Positions 21,989 through 39,781 are shown, numbered from the stretch's first letter. The stretch: DNA of 64,000 nucleotides from Plantago major (GCA_026545765.1 JAIFAC010000134.1:104569-168568), one strand, 5' to 3'. Made by a program: numbers and translations. The notes: a model not told the origin generated them from the sequence alone.

Positions 21989-22439
21989 GCGAGTTTTGGT
22001 TTGATAAGTGGATTTCGGACTAGTTGTGCGTGGTTACATTGCTTTTAGTGAATATGTGTAGTTAAATTTCATTTCATTTGGTGAAATTTTTGGATACGCT
22101 CTTAGTTCTTCAAATTTGCTGCTTGAATTGGCAGTTACTCTCTATGGCGGTGATTTTAAGGCATTTTAGTAGTTTGATCTGTAAAGTTACCAATTCAGTG
22201 GATATGCTAGTGCAATTGTAATCTCTAAACTTGCTAGATTTGGTATGACTGTATGAGGCATGGTTTTCATTTGTTCTAAGTTGAAGAAGAGGATTGAGTT
22301 GCTTTACCGAGTTTTGTAGGATTCTGGTATGTTCTGCTTGGATGCAGTTGTTAATTGTAATAATGCTGTGAAGGAAACTATTTTACTAGAAATTGTCTAT
22401 GTTGTTCATTGTTCGTCGTAGCTTTTTTGTCATTCATGT

Positions 22440-23175
22440 TTGCGCTTTTAAGATGATTGCCTAGCTTTTAATACGATCATCTACTTTTTACGATTTTTAG
22501 ATTTGCTACGCATTGTGTAATCAGATATGTTTTAAGGGATTTGTTGTTTGTTTGAATTTTCCGAATGTTTTGTGAAATTGTCAGCTTTTTAACACGATTG
22601 TCTACTTTTTAATGTTTTAGACATTTTTGTGTGAAATTGTCTAGTTTTTAACATATATTGTCTAGTTTTTATATAAATACCTTATGTTTTAGCTTTTAAC
22701 ACATATGGTATAGTTTTTAACAATATTTGTCTAGTTTTTCATGTTATATCTTTATGTCAGCAATCGTGTTAAACCGTTTGGCTTTTTAAGATGATTGCCT
22801 AGCTTTTTATGTAAGTTGAAAAGGCTAGAAGCAAAGAAAGTTGTCATGAAAAGCTTCTCAAGGATCTAGACCGATGATGATTTTGAAGAGGGTGGATTGG
22901 ATGATATGCAGAAGAATGCTCTGAAGAAACTAAAGCAATCGAAGAAAAATTAGTGTCTAGTTTTTACAACATATTGTCTAGTTTTGTAACTAAATTGTCT
23001 AGTTATCTAGTTTTATTACTTGTCCAGAAATTTACTCACCAAAGGTAATATAATTGTTTATATTGTTTGCTTTTTACATTATATCGTCTAGTTTATGAAA
23101 GGAATTTCTAGTTTTTACATGATATTAAATTTACATTATATCGTCTAGTTTTTACATTATATCGTTTAGTTTTCG
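22440..23175. repeat. Degenerate repeat field, unit about ATTGTCTAGTTTTTAACA
   Basis: TCTAGTTTTTA(A)CA-like units recur at least 14 times between 22440 and 23175, some head to tail and some separated by 20-60 bp, with variants TTAGTTTT and CTAGCTTTT. The spacing is irregular, so it is a loose minisatellite-like field and not a strict tandem array. It lies within the CACTA cargo. Confidence 0.75.
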
Positions 23176-24390
23176 AATTCGCTTTTTAATGAATCCGTCA
23201 AAAGATCCGCTGAAACCATCGTGCAAGTCGGTAAAAAAATGATAATCTTTGGCTTTTAACGCTTCGAACGAAAATAGGAAAAAATATAGGTATGGTATAT
23301 GAAAGAAATATATGCGACCACACATTTCAGTCTTCCTTTCAGGATATATCCAATATTAAAATGAATAATGTAGGACTTCAATCTCGAAATGAATCAATAG
23401 AACTTTTTTTTTAGGTCTAAACCCTTCAATGGAAAATGGACTACCTTTTCTACCTCTATCTCAATCCGATTCCAAGACGAGAAAAAACTCGCTCATCCGC
23501 CTCAAGCTTTCGAGGCTCATGGACTTTCTGACTCTCCTATATATAGGGTCTCTCAAAACGGACTAATCCAGATTTAGTGACGATAATTTATCCGCCTCTA
23601 AAATGCGATTATTTAATTTTTATGCCTGCTTATATTTCACAATTGTTTACAAATATAATCTACGATAATAAATCCAAAATAATTAAATTGTATTAATTAA
23701 TGTAAAGCATTCGACTAATATAAATTATCCAAATGAAATTAAATATCCATACGTAAACTAAAATAAGAAGTCAAGGGCGTAAAAACACAAGTCCGAACTA
23801 ACTATCTTCAAGGGCGATGTGGGTACATGGCCATGAAATCCTCCTCCTCCGCATCGCACCGGGAATCTTGAGTCGCAGGATCCTCCTCGTTTGAGCTAAC
23901 TCCGCATAAAGGATCGACCTTTTCCGCACTAACTCGGACCGCCCTATGTGAAAAATGGTGCTCGATTGCTTGGATGCCGAGGAGCTATAGACTACCACTC
24001 AGGTCAAACTCCCAATCCATATACTCAATCTTGTCGTCCATTGGGTTGACGGCTAAGAAGATGTTATTTTCTTGTTCAATTGTCAGCTCGTGACCGGCGA
24101 TCCTCCTCTCCACCTCAGCCTGAAATCGTAAAGTGCATACCATGAGTAACAGTTTTCAAAATAACTTATACTACCCAAATATGAACCTTAACAAAAGAAA
24201 TGTACCACAATAGCCTCGGACGGTCTGTCCACCCATATGTCGTCCTTCATCTTGGCTCTTTTAAAGTGTCAGAAGGTGGTCTTCTCCCAACCTCACCAAG
24301 AACATATATATATGCAAACAGTTAGCTAGTAAGTGTGTAGAAATTAAACACAAAACACATGTACGAATAAACGGATAAATAAGATGTACA

Positions 24391-25413
24391 CTAACCGCTA
24401 TACGGTGATCCGTAACCACATCTCGCGACCCATAGTGGTGTCTGGCCACCCGGTACCATCAGACGGCTCTCTGTTTTGGGCCGCAACCTGAACGTTATCC
24501 TTCCTTTTCCAGTACTCCACCGCCCCCACTCCTCCTCTCCCATCCACCCTGGCCTCTTCCCTTTAGCTTTTACCTTGTTCATCATCTTCCTATACAAATC
24601 AATTCTAGTCTCAAGACAAAGCACAATGGGAACCAAGGCGCTGAATGAAGTAGGTTTTCTACAACAATTCCACACAACATCCAAATTACATAACGAAATA
24701 AAGACAACAATTTAATAAGATAACACAATGTATTCAATGGTGACTAACATATCACCTAAGTTCAAATGTCGACATACCACTCACATATAGTGGCTAACAT
24801 ACCACAATGTCCTAAAATTTAATAACACAACGGTGACTAACATATCCACCAAGTTCAGTGCCTAACATACCACTCACATATAGTGACTAACATACCACTC
24901 ACATTAAAACAACGATTAAAACAACAAATAAAGCAATGTAAAATTTACTTACCCGCAACTCATCAAAGTACTCTGCCTTCTGCCAGTTCGAGATCTTCGA
25001 CCACTTCTCGCAGCCCGGGATCTCCCTCTTAGCCTTGATTGCGTCACTTAGTTTTGTAGAGGCACCGGCAGGCCAAAACTTGTTATCAATGTATAAGATA
25101 CAAGAAACGAATATTAATTAGTATAATACAATAATGATGTGACATAAATTATCTTAAGTTATGTTCTATATAAAAATGCATAATACTTACTTCGATGGGC
25201 CGTTGGGGAACAACACAGGCTTCCCCTGCCATGTCGCTCCGGGTGTAAACTCGTAGTAGGACACCACATCCGTAAGTTACCCCAACCATGTGTTGAGCCC
25301 CTTCCCGAACTCGGTGGGGGTCTCAGGAACCGCAAACTGGCTACTCTGACCCTCATACTCCTCTCCAGATGAAACTCGCCTGACTCCCTACCTGCTACCA
25401 CTGTGCAACCCAC
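24391..25413 (-). pseudogene. Transposase_24-type (TNPA-like) protein gene remnant
   Basis: Minus-strand pieces: TYVPPS-like start near 25440, PTEFGKGLNTWLG and WQGKPVLFPNGPSK after frame correction in 25340-25190, then from 24684 WNCCRKPTSF, LETRIDLYRKMMNKVKAKGK and WMGEEEWGRW, ending PDGxG-like near 24450. The LYRKM...EEW.RW pattern is that of the plant En/Spm Transposase_24 domain, the DNA-binding partner of TNP2. Introns and indels split it. The same pattern recurs at 53648-53397. Confidence 0.75.
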
Positions 25414-25442
25414 TTCATGAGGGAGGAACGTATGTAGGTTTC

Positions 25443-25720
25443 CTATGTCGCGGCATCTGCAAAAAATGCAACAAATACAGAAAAAAATGTGTTAGTATAC
25501 AAGTGCTCGACTATCGTTGTAGAAGGCAAATATTTCATGTTCCTACATTTGTTCGCATTGCAAGGGCACTTTATCATCCCCTTGCTCAAACAAGCAATCT
25601 GTGTCTGAGCAAATGCGATGAAGGCTTCAACCCCTTCCACAAAACTAGACTGAATTATGCTATTAATATGCGACGCACATCCATGAACGATTGGGATTCA
25701 TTGATGATTAACTGACACGC
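25443..25720 (-). pseudogene. TNP2 N-terminal fragment (transposase-associated domain)
   Basis: Minus-strand text near 25709 corresponds to the usual RSWM... start, followed by EGVEAFIAFAQTQIACLSKG and MIKCPCNANKCRNMKYLPST (25640-25540), the zinc-binding transposase-associated domain at the start of CACTA TNP2 proteins. After TIVEHLYT (about 25500) the sequence jumps to the last intron before the Transposase_24 gene (compare 61680), so almost all of TNP2 has been deleted here. Confidence 0.8.
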
Positions 25721-26614
25721 CCCAATTTATATCAATTTCATTACAATTACAATTTCGTCTATAATTACATTGTTAATTATAATACGTTTAAATTTTATGA
25801 ATTACATGTATTTTACGTTTAAAATTTATTTTTATAAATTTTAAATTTCCATTTAACTATTAAAATTACAAATTGTAGATTAAAATAGTAGTAATTCTTT
25901 CTAAGTTAATACGAGCCAATTATACTACAACCACCAAAATCACTAAATGGTCTCCAAACACTCAACCAAATCTTCCTAATCCTACCACATGTATGAAAAT
26001 ATCAAATTAAATACCCTACATACTTACAAACATTCTAACATGATACTTACAATTTAATTTCATAATAAATCTATCAATTGCACAACCTCAAGCTTAACCC
26101 ACTACTTAATATAAACTGAAGTAGCTAGTAGAGACTTCCCATAAATATACAATTGCTCAAATTATTCGAAATTAGCAAAAATCTCAAATTTAACAAAGTA
26201 AGGGTTTTAGACTAATACCTTCAATTACAGAAAAAATAGCCGAAGAAGGATGAAATTGAATGACCACCCGAGTTCCTTGTTCAACGAGCTTCGAAAAGAG
26301 TCCAATATTGGCCGGGATGGTGGAGTTTTGATCGGTGTTGGGCAATTGGCGAAAATGGCGAAGAGAAGAAGAAAAGAAGAAGCAGAATAGAAATGGGGAA
26401 GAAGAAAGCGATCCGCTTTTTTTAGCGATTTGATAGCCCTATCAGTCACTAAATCATATTTCTTTTTATTTATTTATTATTTGGTCAACCTAATTAGAGA
26501 TTGCTCAATCCGTCTCTAATCCGTCGCTAATCCATAGCGATTCATCGCTAAATAGCGACGAATGTTATCCGTCGCCACAATCCATCACCATTTAACAGTA
26601 TTCTTGTAATGTAA

Positions 26615-27473
26615 GGGAAAGAAGGTTTTATTTATTTTCTAGAGCAACTGAGTAAGAGAGAATAATTCCTATAGCTCTCAAGAGATGAGACTATTAAGAA
26701 TGATCTTTAGCAACCTTTTCTTTAACCCTTGGTGTTATAAGAGAAGAATCACCTCCTCCTTCCATTGAGGGCTGTCGAAAATACTAAGGAGTGCGGGTTT
26801 GGAGTATCTTTTCCCAGTCTAGTCCAATTATGTTACATTGGCCCCAAAAACCCAATCCAAGATTAACTAGAACTCCGATATATTTCCATAATATTCTATA
26901 TTCCAAAATATCTTTATCGACGAATACCATTGGTTATATACAAGGAATCAAGTTTCCATTCAAGGAAACTTGAGCTCAGGACTTCTACTTGTAATCTCAA
27001 ACCAACTTAGCATGAGAGTCTAACTTTTATCTTTGCTTTACCGAGTAGTGAATCCAAAGATTTCACATATCGCTCGCTTCACGTGAAACTATGTAACACA
27101 AGTAACTAAGATCGGTTTCATACACTGGTGAACACTCTCTAGAAACTCAAAGTTAAATAGTGATACACATTAATTCGACCATGTGAAGACTAGTTAAGAT
27201 CCGTCGTCGGATCTGATCATCAGTGACTAAGTTTATAGTCATGTTTGTTGCTAATTAAATCTAAGTAAAGTATTTAACATATAATCAACACAAATATTTT
27301 ATTAGAGCCCGTGCAACATCATTAGGAGTATCACCTTTTTCAGAATTTCAAGCTTCAAAGATTGGACGTGAGCTTTGCATACCATTGGACATTAATAAAC
27401 TAATAATAGTGAAAACTTATTCTCAGGTACACTTATTCAATATTTAAGCATGAAGAAAGCATCCATTGCAAAT
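26615..27473. other. LTR-like and flanking sequence between CACTA and LINE
   Basis: 26615-27290 is the right part of the tentative solo LTR. 27291-27473 holds nothing I recognise. Confidence 0.35.
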
Positions 27474-27480
27474 ACTCCTA

Positions 27481-28016
27481 AGTTGCATATCATGTTTCAG
27501 TATTGCAGCTCAAAGTAGCGTTACATCAAGTTGGCTTTGGAAATGTATTTGTAAAGTACTTCCTGTTTTTAAATCTTTTGATTACTTGGAAAGTTGGTAA
27601 TGGAGAGTTAATTGATTTCTGGCACGATAATTGGGTGTTCAGTTATCCTGTTAGTTATTATGTTACTGATTACCAGCCATGTGGGTTGAGGGTTTCTTAT
27701 TTTATGGATTATAATAATTGGAATTATACAGAAAATTATGCAAGAGGTTCCTGATCAGGTTGCAAATGCTATAATGGGTGTGCATCTTCCATTTTTTGAT
27801 ATAAATGATCATGTGGAATCATGATTTTACTATTAAAATTTAAAAGTGATTACAATGCTACTATGAGAATTGAGAAGAAATAGTATGGGCCTTTGTATGA
27901 TGTTGATGATAAGGATAGGCGAACTTCCACACCAAGTTTTGTAAGTGAGTCGTTTAAGTTGTAAACTTGTATTTCCATTTAATGCTTATTTTAGTTAAAA
28001 AAAAAAAAAAAAAAAA
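27481..28016 (+). mobile_element. 5'-truncated LINE with poly(A) tail
   Basis: Translation at 27590-27660 gives TWKVGNGELIDFWHDNWV, the conserved segment downstream of the reverse transcriptase in plant LINEs. The element ends with a run of about 21 A (27997-28017). A probable 7-bp target duplication ACTCCTA flanks it (27474-27480 and 28017-28023). It is about 0.54 kb long; a full element is several kb, so it is a dead-on-arrival insertion. Confidence 0.75.
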
Positions 28017-28023
28017 ACTCCTA

Positions 28024-28455
28024 CGTCACAACTCATGGATCACATTCTCATAGGGGAAATACATGGAAAGTTCATACACAGAGAAGCTACTAATGAAAGC
28101 AAAGACTTTTGGAAACATTGTACATTTGTACTAGTTCGTAATGATTTTTTGATTTTGGATTTTGTTTGGTACTTTTCCCTAATTTACCTTGTTGATGTAC
28201 ATAATCTAGATTCCAGAGTGAGTACTTTTTTTGAGTTAGATCTGATTGACGCGATTACAAAAAGTCGCGAGAATAAGGGCAGTAGAAAACATTAGACCGC
28301 ATCTTGAAACAAAAGCGTGTTGCAGCAATCAAGCACCTCCCTCTTTCACCAAAGAGACTTTTCCAAAATTCAACCCCAAAAAATCAAATCAAATCAAATC
28401 AAATCAAAATCGTCTGCAAATCCAATTTCGTCTCTCCCTTCCATGATCGCCAACC
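28024..28455 (+). promoter_or_regulatory. SKD1 upstream region and 5' leader
   Basis: This is the 430 bp between the LINE and the SKD1 start codon. The leader contains an (AAATC) pentanucleotide repeat of about five units at 28382-28409 and a pyrimidine-rich CGTCTCTCCCTTCC just before the ATG. An out-of-frame upstream ATG (28443) lies 13 bp before the start. No clear TATA box can be assigned. Confidence 0.45.
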
Positions 28456-33980
<5,525 letters not shown>

Positions 33981-35147
33981 GGCACCTGCTCTGGTGCATA
34001 TGATACATTTCAAATGTTGTGCTTTTACATAACCTCTTCAGTCCTGAAGGTTTGGGGGAATTACAGGGATTTGACCCAAGTCATCTCAAACTGCGTGTAT
34101 TTATTTTCTTGTACAAACACTAATTTTTCCAGGAACATTGTTAATATTGGTGTATGCATTCGAAATTGGTCTTTGTGATTCTTCTGGCCAACCACTTCTC
34201 TTAGCTGTCTTATTTATAGTAAAACTACTGTTGCGGGCGGAAACATTAGGGCTTTTTACTAAATTATCAGTCTCATACATGCACCTAAAAAATGAGGTTT
34301 ATTTTTAATATTGTTTAAAACATCATACTAGAACATTGGTTGTCGATTGACCATTCCCCCGGCAAAAAAAAAAAAAAAAAATTCATGGATCATATTAATA
34401 TTCGGTAAAATTGTAATCCATTTATCTTTGGGTATCTGATGAAAGATTTGATTTTCTTAAGCGATAGAAAAATTCACATCGTATTAGTATAAATTAGGTG
34501 AAGGTGAATGTGCCAACCACTCGATTAGTAGAGACATGGTCTCTTGATTAGTAGAGACTAGAGACATGGTCTTTTCTGATATTCAGAAAAATCAGAACTT
34601 TTACAAGAATTTTACATGTTGCAATTTTGAGAAATCTACACTTCTACGTGTAGAAACAAATAGTAAAAAATGTCATTTTTTCGAGTGTACAATTTTTGTT
34701 CTCCAAACAGAGTTCAGTGTAAAATGTGTACTCTGCTGGCCTGTGGCTTACAAATCATCAGAAAACTAGTGTATAACAAGTGAGAGTCACCACAAATGAG
34801 GAAAACAAATCAACATCTTTATATTAGCTTTTTTTTTTGCATAAAACCAGAAAACAGTCATGTTTGCTCATATTTTACTGGCTCGGAGTCGGACCATGTC
34901 AAATTTGTTTTCATTCTTCAACTTACACGTACAATCCAATTCCATTCTGCATGGAATATTTTGTACGGCAAACTCCAAATGGACATTAATACAGAAGCCA
35001 AACCGGCTGTTCCATGCAAAAACATTCAGAAGTTGCTGTACGCAGTCTTAACAGCATTAACCATCACAACCAATATAAAGTCCCTAGAAAGCGATTAACA
35101 TTTGCAATTCCTAACACACATTTTTCCTCAATCATTGGCTTATCACC
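33981..35147. other. Spacer between SKD1 and the subtilase gene
   Basis: It holds the SKD1 3' untranslated region and the subtilase promoter. A poly(A) run lies at 34364-34381. Open frames in 34566-35098 match no family I know. Confidence 0.45.
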
Positions 35148-37874
35148 ATGGAGATAGTCAGAGTTTTAGCCTTAACCTGGTTTCTCGGATTTATGGCAAA
35201 TGCAACAATCTCAGATAGAAAGGTAACAAGTGCTTTTTTTCTTCCTACAATGTCAAAATGTTCAGATGCAGTATATCATCTACTCATTATTACACACCAG
35301 TCTTTTAGGGTGATTTAAGCACTACTTCCTAGTGGCTTTCTATCTCAGTTTGTCTTTGAGTTTTGGTTCACATCACTCACATGATCTTGTAAATAATAAC
35401 ATCTAAAGAAAAGAAAGAAATAAAACTATTTCGGAACTAGGCAGTCATGTTCTAAGTTGTTAATGATCAATGCTTCACAAAAGTTATCTTATTTTTAGGC
35501 CAACAGTGCAAGTTCATACTGGAAGCAATACCTGATGATGTAGCTTATGATTCAGCTGATCAATTTATAAATTTTCACTTCATACCTTTTAACCATGCAG
35601 CATTACATAGTCTATATGGGGGATCACTCATTCCAGGATTCAGATTCAGTAATTGAAGCTAACCATCACATGCTTGCCTCGGTAATCGGAAGGTATGCTT
35701 TATTTCCATCACCAGTCTCTGCAATCTTACACTTCAGCTTCTTGCCGGCAAGAGAAAATGTATTGCAAAACAATAAAAACCGGAAACTCTGAGCATCAAT
35801 CCTCCATTACAATCTCAACAGAGTTAATATTATGTCTAGTGAACGATTCCATGCTGTTTATGTATCTCAGTCATGTTGGAGCACAAGATGCAGCACGCCA
35901 CCATTACACAAAGACATTCAGAGGCTTCTCAGCTATGCTAACACCATCTCAAGCAAAAACACTTACAGGTTTGCATACTTCTGAATGCAATTTTTGTAAT
36001 GACTGGGTGGCCAAGAAGCAATTGCTACATTTTAGCACAAGTTCACTCACACAGATTGGACAGCCATTGACTCCTGCAATTGCTACAAACCTTTTTTTCT
36101 GAATCCAACACTACTAAGTGTAGAGTATATTCGCCTTCAAACACCATGCATTTTTAACAAGACATGATGACAAAAAAGCATCTGGAAAGACAACTAAATC
36201 ACAAATGCATCTAGCCAAGTATATTTTACCAATAAATAGTAATATTGTTTAACATTCATGCAACAAGAGCACATCATCTTTAGGATATCATGACTTGGAT
36301 TGCCAGCATCGATAACAAAACTCACCGGTTGACCATTATCATAAGCTTACACTACGCACTGTTTTTCTCCTGTAACAAAAATGTACAAGCAAAAAATGCT
36401 GGCTGACTGTTCTTCTCTTACTGCAGACAGTGATTCTGTTCTATCTATATTCGAGAGTAGGACGAGTAGGATTCATACAACACACTCTTGGGAATTTTTG
36501 GGTATAAACAACTTGGAGCAAAATTATCAACCATTGATGGACACATCGGACGGATCGCTGGTGTAATTGATACTGGTAAAAGCTGTATTCCTCTCTGCCT
36601 TTTCACAACATTATAAGTTGTGCTCTCTTGAAACAACTAAAAGATAAAACTGTCTACTATTTTAATATCAGGAGTTTGGCCTGAATCAAGGAGCTTCAAT
36701 GATTATGGGCTAGGTCCTGTGCCAACAAACTTCAAGGGTGAATGCTCTACTGGGCAGAACTTCACATTATCAAATTGTAACAGGTAATCTAATCTAGCCA
36801 TCAATATCATGTAGCAGTTTTATTTACAGAACCCCTCCATACTTTTCCTAGTTACACCCTTTGTTTACCTCAAGGAAAGCACGCCACAAGACACACACAA
36901 ATGGTATTTCAGGCAAACTTGCATCTAGCTGGGCTAAAATAATTACATGAACATCCCCTAAGGAGGCTTAACATAATTTCTGAACACAAGGCGACATGTT
37001 TTTTTTAAATTTTTTAAATAGACTTTTATTCATCCGATCTGTTAATTCAAAGAACATAATAACTGTGTTGGCTAGAATTTGTCATACCATTAGTTTCACT
37101 TTGCAGAAAAATTGTGGGAGCTAGATATTATTACAAAGGGTTTATAGAGTCTGATGGGCCTCTTGAATCATTCAACAAAACGTTTTTCCTATCCCCAAGA
37201 GATGGTGATGGCCATGGAACCCACACTGCATCCACAATTGCTGGTTCAGTTGTTCATGATGCCAGCTTATATGGAATAGGGAAAGGCACAGCAAGGGGAG
37301 GAGCCCCAAGAGCTAGACTTGCAATATACAAGGCTTGCTGGTTCAATCTATGCAGTGATGCAGATATTCTAGCAGCTATAGATGATGCAATTAGTGACGG
37401 TGTAGATATTATATCTATGTCTCTTGGACCAAGTCCTCCTGAACCAACCTACTTTGAAAATGTTAATGCAATTGGAAGCTTCCATGCTTTTCAAAAAGGA
37501 ATAGTGGTTTCTGCCTCAGCCGGGAACAGTTTTTTACCCAAAACTGCCACTAATGTTGCTCCTTGGATCCTTACTGTCGCAGCAAGCACCATGGATCGTG
37601 ACATTCAAACTAATGTTGATCTAGGAAATGCTGAAGTTATTAAGGTAATGATTTTTAGGCCACCTTAATTTTGTTAAACTATGCACATGCATCTTTTACT
37701 TTCTGAAAAAGGATTTCATATGTTGCAGGGGTTTAGTGTAAATCCAATCGACATGAAGAGCTTTTACAGTTTAGTGGCAGGGAGTGATGTAGCAGCACCG
37801 GGCATTCCTTCAGGAAATGCCAGGTATTTATTTTATTAGCAAAAAAAAAATAAAAAAAAAAATAATAAAAAAAT

Positions 37875-37950
<76 letters not shown>

Positions 37951-39781
37951 TATATATTGCACTTGCCATTTCAGCCTTGAGCAACGATTTTTCCAATTTC
38001 ACTCTACTTTAGATTAACACTGGTTTATTTATCGAGGGCTGAACAATTATGTTCCTTCTGCTAACTTATTATTCTGTTTAGATAGATACAGAACTCGATA
38101 TCATGTAACATCAAACTCTCAAACTACATTTTGATATATCATTCAGTTTTTGTAAGATCAATACCTTAGACCCCACACTAGTTAAGGGCAAGATCGTGGT
38201 CTGCATGCTTGAGACAGAATTGGACAACCGCACTGAAAAGGCCATTTCCATACAGCAAAGTGGTGGTGTAGGAATAGTACTTGTCGATCCACTTGCAACA
38301 GATATTGGATTCCAGTTTGTACTACCAGGTACATTGATTGGCCTAGAAGAAGCAGAAGAACTTCAATCATATATGGCAACAGAAAAGTAAGTTAACTGTT
38401 CACATATATTCACAAGAAACATATGATGATATGAATTCCAGCATGCAATGATTCCAGGGTAAATAAGAGCTGTACTTGGTGGATTATTACAGGAGACCAG
38501 TGGCTAGAATATCAAGGACAATGACAATTGTGCACACTAAACCAGCACCAGAAATGGCATCATTCTCATCCATGGGACCAAACATCATTAGTCCAGATAT
38601 AATCAAAGTACGTTCATGATTTTAAGAGAGTTCACCTGAATATCCCAAAAACTTGTAATCATGAAAACAGACCCTGCACAGGGGGTCAGGGATAATTGAT
38701 TTCCCTGATTTTGATATATCCTGTAGGGGGTGTATGAACACTTTGGTGAGAGTATAGGGTCCACCAGTGAGAGACACCGAATTTTTACGAGACTTGCAAT
38801 TTGTTATTATGAAAGTCCTTAACAACTCCTTCAACTCACGTAATAGGCAAAACTGGAAAGTAATTCAGTTCAAGTCTCCGTACTTCATAAAGCAAGAAAA
38901 TGTAAATTGATAGTTTCACCTTTAATTGCAGCCTGATATAACAGCACCAGGGTGAATGTTTTGGCAGCATGGTCTCCAGTTGCTACTGATAACACTGCTG
39001 GAAGATCAATTGACTACAATAGAATATCTGGAACTTCCATGTCATGTCCTCATGTTTCTGCTCTAGCCGCAATTATAAAGGCAGCTCATCCTTCATGGAG
39101 CCCAGCAGCCATCAAGTCTGCAATTATGACAACAGGTAAAATAATTCGTGGACTAGGAAAAGCACATCTTCTAGTTATGTCCTTGCTTCTGGTATTGATT
39201 TTCTTCCTGGAACAGCTACAACTCAAGATAACACTGGAAGCTTCATTAAGAGGCATCCAAGTGGCACTCCAACCTCACCTTTGATTACGGATCCGCATAT
39301 AAATCCAGTTGCAGCAATTGATCCTGGATTAATCTATGATTTTGACACAAAAGACATAATTGATTTCCTCTGCAGCACTGGAGCTAGCTCTGTGCAGCTG
39401 AAAAACCTCACAAGTGAGACCATGTATTGCAGCAGCACTCCAATACCATCTTACGACTTTAACTATCCTTCAATTGAGTCTCAAACTTGAATGGCAGCTT
39501 ATCGATGCAGAGAACAGTAACATACTATGGCAAAGGTTCTACAATCTACAAGGCAAAATAGACTATCCTGCTGGTGTTAATGTTTCGTCATGCCTAATCA
39601 GCTCAAATTTGAAAAGGCAGGGATAAATTGTCTTTCAAAATAAATTTCACACCTTACAATACAAGTAATGGAGAATTTGTGTTTGAGTTTGACATGGACC
39701 AATGGACTTCATGTTGTAAGGAGTCCAATTGGTCTTAACGCATTTCTGTGTAGGATGATCTCACAACTGAAGTTCTCTTGA
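35148..39781 (+). CDS. Subtilisin-like serine protease (subtilase, S8 family)
   Basis: Eleven exons are visible: 35148-35222, 35601-35692, 35871-35968, 36427-36575, 36672-36783, 37107-37644, 37729-37823, 38147-38386, 38494-38607, 38932-39135, 39216-39781. The start [19 protein letters not shown] is a signal peptide, so the protein is secreted. The I9 prodomain follows ([10 protein letters not shown] ... FRGFSAMLT), then the catalytic domain with Asp in GVIDTGVWPES (36560-36685), His in DGHGTHTAS (about 37213), oxyanion Asn in ASAGNS (about 37525) and Ser in GTSMSCPH (about 39036), a protease-associated insert ([12 protein letters not shown] ... [10 protein letters not shown]), and an fn3-like tail with [18 protein letters not shown]. 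Substrates are unknown. Indels occur near 36550, 38952, 39285 and 39480, and between 39540 and 39700; it is either a decayed gene or poorly polished. Confidence 0.9.
37879..37945. repeat. (TA)n microsatellite in a subtilase intron
   Basis: About 33 TA units follow an A-rich tract (37841-37878) in the intron between 37823 and 38147. Confidence 0.97.

Larger units (their letters stand above)
21000..23575 (+). other. Cargo segment acquired by the CACTA element
   Basis: In the related element at 52178, the subterminal array (to about 52480) is followed at once by sequence matching 23575 onward here. The 2.6 kb between 21000 and 23575 has no counterpart there. It contains the AP-4 epsilon fragment (21725-21972), a leader-like stretch before it, intron-like sequence, a TCTAGTTTTTAACA repeat field and an unassigned acidic/basic coding-like stretch at about 22818-22953 (DDDFEEGGLDDMQ, ALKKLKQSKKN). 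Confidence 0.75.
20660..26611 (-). mobile_element. CACTA (En/Spm-type) transposon with captured cargo
   Basis: It begins CACTACAAAAAATACTG (20660) and ends CAGTATTCTTGTAATG (26611), which are inverted repeats, with the 3-bp target duplication TAA at 20657-20659 and 26612-26614. Both ends carry arrays of GACGGATA/TATCCGTC and TAGCGA/TCGCTA units (20676-20990, 26400-26600). Remnants of transposase genes lie on the minus strand (25720-24391). Most of the TNP2 gene is missing. Compared with the related element at 52178, an extra stretch of about 2.6 kb (about 21000-23575) has been acquired. The element is non-autonomous. Confidence 0.93.
20331..27290 (-). mobile_element. Probable solo copia-type LTR, split by a CACTA element
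   Basis: If the CACTA element (20660-26611) and one target copy are removed, 20331-20659 joins 26615-27290 to give about 1 kb that reads, on the minus strand, like a plant copia LTR. It starts TGTTGATTATATG, has a TATA-like TTGTATATAACC near 26930, and ends with TCAATTAGAGCACA near 20331. I see no internal retroelement genes at either edge and no certain target duplication. The call rests on composition and order, so it is tentative. Confidence 0.45.

Noticed and set aside
28035-28295. Open frame of 86 codons upstream of SKD1
   Set aside because: No recognised domain; it lies in the SKD1 upstream region and next to a LINE, and composition explains it.
34566-35098. Possible small gene upstream of the subtilase
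   Set aside because: No family likeness, overlapping open frames of similar length, AT-rich promoter position.
37733-38002. Open frame on the minus strand with a long Tyr-Ile run
   Set aside because: It is the (TA)n microsatellite in a subtilase intron.
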